NCBI RefSeq assembly: GCF_003073045.1
Contig: NC_037598.1
Location: 9,789,543 to 9,853,542 of the forward strand
From: Pomacea canaliculata
Lineage: Eukaryota > Mollusca > Gastropoda > Architaenioglossa > Ampullariidae
Direction: 5' to 3'
Length of the DNA: 64,000 nucleotides
Part shown: positions 59,566 through 64,000 of the stretch, piece by piece
Layout: every line of letters begins with the position of its first letter
Position numbering within the stretch: the stretch's first letter is position 1
Notes under the pieces: generated by a model
The model's database searches: none
Told to the model about the DNA's origin: nothing
Seen by the model: only the letters and a program-made list of their open reading frames with translations
Program-made: the position numbers and the translations under genes

Positions 59566-62500
59566 GTATGGTTATCTGTTAAAGGTGTATTTCACTTAGG
59601 TTACAGCTGGGACTGCATTTTCAATGAATGAAACGAGGTGGAGAAAGGTTTGGAAAGAAAAGCTGTCTTACTCAGTTTCTTTGTTTTTCTGTCTTACTTT
59701 AAGGCTCGCGCGTTGGTTCTCCGTGTTGCATTCGTGCGTAACCGCGCTTTATTGTCTTGTTTTACCACGAACGACAGAAAAGGGCTGGAAAGAGTCGCAA
59801 CATTTCCTGACTGATAAAACAACGGACCAGTATAACATTCTTGGAACTTGTCACTCGCTAAAGAAAGCACTTGCCACTGTCCAGTCAAGAGTGTACTTAC
59901 ATTCCAGTCAAAGAATGAAATCTGTCGGTTCCATTCGCCATTTCATACGACACGGTCTATGACTCGCTTGCGTCTCACATGCACTTAGTGGGCTAGATCC
60001 AAGTATCCTTGAAGCTCAATTATGTGCATATGTACTTTTACCTTCTCCCTTATATACACCCCACGCCTCCTCCCCACCCCACCCCACCCCACTCCCCAAA
60101 GACAAACACCTGCTTAGTGGATTGTTATATCACCTCGACCCTTAACGACGTGCAGAAACATCTTACATTCCTTATGTACCCACTACTGTGAAAACTGCAG
60201 TGGATGAACAAATACAACTGCTTTTACTGTTTTTCTTTTTCTTTAGGCGTTTCATTATTAGAAAGGAGCGTGTAATCATTCAGGGGACTACACAAACTCT
60301 TGCCACACATTAAAAAGATACGACCTTATTGTGATGTTCACAATACGCTTTACAGTTAACCTGCTTACCTATTTCCTTGGGCTACGCAGATAAGATCCCC
60401 TCCCGTCCTCCACCCCCACCCACGTTTTTTTTTTAAAAATCTTACTTGAAACATTAATTATGCTGCTTTCCTTTTGGCTTGTCTATTTGCATGACTACCG
60501 CGGCAGTTAAGGGATGGAGGGTCCGGGAAGTATTCTTCGCTATGCGGGTCATGCATGTGTAAGCATTGATCTGCGCGCAGTGTTGTGCCTCAGGACATCC
60601 ACTAATAAAACAAACAAAACTGTAGAACCATGCCAGGAGGCATGCAAAGTAAAAGAGATGCCTGCAGATGTTTGGCAACGATAGTGTTTAAGCTTCGGGC
60701 ATACGAAAAACACTCAACGCGAACAATTTCTCAAAAAGTTTCGTTTTTCCTGTTTTCCATGTGACCCACACTTCAAAGTTTCTCCAAACTATTTGACCGT
60801 TGTACATTTGAAAATTTTGCGTCATTTTTCGGTCTTTAACATGGCCGCCAACGCCGCTTGTCAACGTGACTGAACATTAAACCATCCAAGTGAATGTTAT
60901 GTTCATTAAGTGTGGGTTCGGGGAACATTTTTTGTCATAAATGGTTTTTTTTACTGGACTTAGTATTTATGAAAAAACCGTGTGTTGGTATAAAAAGTAT
61001 AAAATGTGCTCTGAGTTTAAGGCAATTTCTGCGTTTCTGGCATCGGGCAGACATGTAAAACGAACACAAAATAGAAAATCATGTGCCTGTTGATCTGTCA
61101 TTATAAGCTATGTGTTAAAGCTAGGGACAATAGTGTTCAAAGCCAGTATGGTGTGGTCATTAACAACGAAGCTTAGTGCCTTTTTTTTAAAGCACAACTG
61201 TATTCGGTTTGTAATGCTTCCTTTAGTGGGTTTCACCAGTATATTTGCTATCATACTGGGAGACTTGCGAAGATGAAAGTCTGTTAATTAAATATTTATG
61301 TTGAAATGACGATTTCACTTGTCTTGCCATCTGTGGTAAATGGTAGCCTTATTATAAATTAATCACACCCTAATCTAGAAATACAGTCACAGCGAAAAAA
61401 CAACCCGAAAACCCACAATATAGAGGTCCTCAGAGGTGTTGAAAAAATATGTACCGAGCAAATGAAAAAAAAAGGACTTCGAAATTTTTAGCAATTTAAC
61501 TTAACGCTAAAACACACTGGGTTCTAAACTTCTGAGTGCTGTAATCTTTCTTCAGGCCTCATTCTGACATACTACTTTTTTCTGTCTCATTTTCTTAATA
61601 CATACACTCGAGCATATCAACAAACATGACCAGATGTGCTACACGAACTTCGCCATCGTATTAATTAAGAGACACTTGTCGCATACTGTGTTTCCGGAAT
61701 AGGCTTACTGGAACATTCGCTTGTGTGACTAGCACTTGGTTTCTGAAATAGTTTGGCAAACTGTTGTTTGCAGGTTTTCCAAACCGTTTTTGGTTTGTGG
61801 TGTCCGAAGCTTGAATGCGTCGATGATATCCCTCAAGCTGTCGTCCCTCCCCCCCATTCCTCCCAATACTCCGGCACACACAACCGCCCCTTCCCCCGCC
61901 CCGCCCGGCTCAAGGTCAGCGCGCCAGAGAGCAATTCGTCCAGGTAGACCAGGTGCTTGAACCCGAGAGGCGCGGTGTCGACAGCGTTAGGGCTGAACTG
62001 TGACGGTCCCTTAGAGAGCCAAACCGTTCACCTCACCCTATTTCACTGTGCTGGCCTTGCAATGAGTGTCATTGAAACTAATCCTTTGCTATAAACAGGC
62101 ATTTTTTTAATCGTCTCACATCCATCTTACCTTCACCACCAACAAATTGGCACGTTAAATATGCACGCAGCTACCCCACTACCATCATCACCACCACTAC
62201 CACCCAAACACATGCAAAATGAAATTGAACACAAAATCAGATTTAAATAGAAGCTAAACTTCCTTTCCTTTAAAAAAATACCCCCTCCCTCACACATATC
62301 AACTAAAGGCTTGTTAGTCTTTAGTCAGAGCTAAAGACTTAAATTTAGCGCTTGGTATAAGGATGGCTTAGCGTGATCCTAACATGCTCAACTGTAGTTA
62401 TCTTCCTTTTATTCTTACTCCATGACAGTTGTCCCCTAGGTTCCAGCGTCTCTACGTATAATCACATTTTTGGTGTTTTGTTTTTTTTTTTTTTTACTTT

Positions 62501-63618
62501 AGTCGCTTCGCCTTTTGAACATATACCATTACATCTTTTCGCGTGTAATTTTTAATGTTTATTTAATGTTACATGTTACTCCTTTTTCAACTCAAAAATT
62601 CCTCTTCCTCTGTTGAGTGTTTGTTCACTCAGCCATTTTTGCGACATGTATCTAGTCACATTGACCCGTCCTCTGGAACACAAGCTGTGCCTACCCACCG
62701 ATCTTTTCCGCACCCGCCTCTTGATGTAAACCTTTCCACTATCGTGCCCCTCCCCCTCCTCGAACGCCCTCGCTAATGAAAACGAATGGGTGTGTGCACG
62801 CCATCTTAGGTCGCCGTCGCGCCATGGACAAACATGGCGTAGTTACTGTGGTGAAACAGATAAAATGATAAGTATACCGTGAACTGACTGCAGATGACCC
62901 TTGTTGTCGCTGCTGTTTGCGCTATTAAATGCATGAATGACTTGGCCAGGGGCGTTTCCGTTGTTTCTACAAGGTGGGTCGTCTTTTTGTGTCGGGAGTT
63001 GTGGGTGTAGAGGAGAGGAAGGTGTGTTGGAAAGCCCGTAGTGCAGTGCGAGAACCAGGAGGCAAAACGGGAGGACGTCTTGAGGTGGCTTCTTACTGTC
63101 GGTGTCGTAGGATGACAAATAATGTCTGTGACGGTATGAATTAACCATTTGCGTTGCACCGACTTCAAGAAGTTACTTTTTTTTCTTCTAAGTATTAACG
63201 TTAGTCCCTTTCACGGGCCACGTGGGGCTAAAAACTTCCAGACGAGATTTCTTTTGTCATATCTAAGAGAAAATGTGTGAATTATGAACAGGGCATAGTA
63301 CCATTGAGGTTAATTGTTAAGACGTGGACGTTAATTTATTTACGACTGTGATGTAAGCCACATTATAAATGTGCCTGAAGTTTAGTCAGGTGATTCTTTC
63401 GGTCTTGAGGATGTTGTGGTGAATAATGGATTGTTATTTTTAACATTTATTTATTATTTGCATTGTTTCAGAAAAATGGCATGATGGAAGGAGGAGGACA
63501 CCAAGAGGGCGCCATCAACCTGTCCACGGTGCGGGACCCAAGCAAGGACGTAGAAGAGCAGATGAATGGAGAGGTCACTCGCAACGGCGAAAACGGTCAC
63601 GACACCGTGCCACAGAGG
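58861..63618 (+). CDS. 5' part of a FoxP-like transcription factor gene (two coding exons; continues beyond window)
   Basis: Exons 58861-59565 and 63472-63618 join in phase 0 (GT/AG) and give 284 residues, continuing past the window. No domain is visible: the forkhead and zinc-finger parts of a FoxP would lie further downstream. Exon 1 is rich in Ser, Pro, Gly, His and Gln, with an HHQQHQNQQRQH run. Exon 2 begins KNGMMEGGGHQEGAINLS; its ATG-ATG-GAA resembles the MM(Q/V)ES start of vertebrate FOXP1/2/4. The neighbours support this: RYBP lies upstream on the same strand, as at human FOXP1, and BMT2 is adjacent and divergent, as at human FOXP2. The start is the first ATG after an in-frame TGA. 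That there is a gene is well supported; the FoxP identity is inference. Another Ser/Pro-rich regulator remains possible. Confidence 0.6.
59566..63471 (+). other. Intron 1 of the FoxP-like gene
   Basis: A 3.9-kb intron. It has CACCC-rich and C-rich patches (60059-60107), a T-run (62481-62496) and an isolated GC-rich open segment at 61774-61943 with splice-site-like ends, described under findings. Confidence 0.65.
63472..63618 (+). CDS. FoxP-like gene, coding exon 2 (49 codons)
   Basis: Acceptor CATTGTTTCAG and donor GTCAGT; 147 nt, both ends in phase 0. It encodes KNGMMEGG, AINLSTVRDPS and an acidic/Asn-rich NGEVTRNGENGHD stretch. The two adjacent ATGs at 63481-63486 could serve as the start of a shorter isoform. 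Confidence 0.75.
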
Positions 63619-64000
63619 GTCAGTGTCGCTTGTGGCTTCTGTTGTCGTGCAGGGCAGGAATTCGCGTCGAACCTGCAGGTCGATGACCTCCGTTCTGCAT
63701 TCCGCAACGCTTGTGCCCGCGCTGTGGGCGCATAATCACTCTGAGCCTTAAGGGCCTGTCGCATCCATGACGGGCGCACGCGTTGCGGTACGGAGATTGT
63801 CAGATGCACCGGCCTGTCAATGGTTTTTATAGACTCGACTTAAATTCTAGTCCAACCTTGATGTTAATGTGTGTGAAACATAGGGGAACCTGTCGTAAAC
63901 GGCTGTGCATGACCTGTCGCTTAGGTACGCATCACCCACCGGTGCGTTTAGTGTTATGACTTTGATAGCTGAATAGTTGAACATAGCCATGTCAGGAACT
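63619..64000 (+). other. Start of intron 2 of the FoxP-like gene
   Basis: The frame remains open for about 39 codons after the donor (VSVACGFCC onward), but its composition changes and it ends at a TAA. It is read as intron. No further exon is visible before the window ends. Confidence 0.55.

Noticed and set aside
63619..63735. Continuation of FoxP-like exon 2 as a longer terminal exon
   Set aside because: A good donor GTCAGT lies at 63619 and the composition changes after it; the read-through frame ends soon in a TAA without any conserved feature.
1..64000. CRISPR array, bacterial operon or phage-like structure
   Set aside because: No regularly spaced direct repeats, no polycistronic gene packing and no Shine-Dalgarno pattern; introns and retroelements show this is eukaryotic nuclear DNA.

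Overview
This is metazoan nuclear DNA: spliced genes with canonical GT/AG junctions, long AT-rich introns, degenerate LINE and tRNA-derived SINE copies, and many microsatellites. The repeat style (LINE tails ending in ATT triplets, SINEs with pol III A/B boxes) and the divergence from vertebrate proteins suggest a lophotrochozoan, most likely a mollusc. The phylum is inference; no species can be named.

Three genes can be rebuilt by hand. (1) On the + strand at 2434-5104 is a four-exon RYBP/YAF2 orthologue (Polycomb PRC1 subunit, RING1/YY1-binding), 163 aa, with consistent splice phases and a probable long 3' UTR. (2) On the - strand at 51620-36989 is a five-exon SAMTOR/BMT2 orthologue, the S-adenosylmethionine sensor acting on mTORC1, 451 aa, with every junction in phase and both known SAM-binding positions conserved. 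(3) On the + strand from 58861 to beyond the window are the first two coding exons (235 + 49 codons) of a low-complexity regulatory protein. No domain is visible in it. The second exon opens at an ATG-ATG-GAA that resembles the MM(Q/V)ES start of vertebrate FOXP proteins, and its neighbours match those of FOXP genes: human RYBP lies near FOXP1, and human BMT2 lies near and divergent to FOXP2. I read gene 3 as the 5' part of FoxP, as an inference.

Layout: 1-1620 LINE remnant plus a minisatellite; 1621-2433 RYBP upstream region (DR4, CCAAT, E-box and YY1-like motifs); 2434-5104 RYBP; 5105 to about 8046 probable 3' UTR; 8195-9055 a second LINE remnant; 9056-36770 a gene-poor intergenic stretch holding SINEs, a LINE with an RNase H remnant bracketed by inverted repeats, minisatellites and one candidate membrane-protein exon; 36770-51640 SAMTOR, whose introns carry SINEs and other repeats; 51640-58860 a divergent intergenic region with a palindromic CRE and a SINE; 58861-63618 the FoxP-like exons and first intron; the end is intron 2.

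RYBP/PRC1 and FOXP factors are transcriptional regulators, while SAMTOR is a metabolic sensor. They share no pathway, so the cluster is best read as retained ancient gene order, not as a functional operon.
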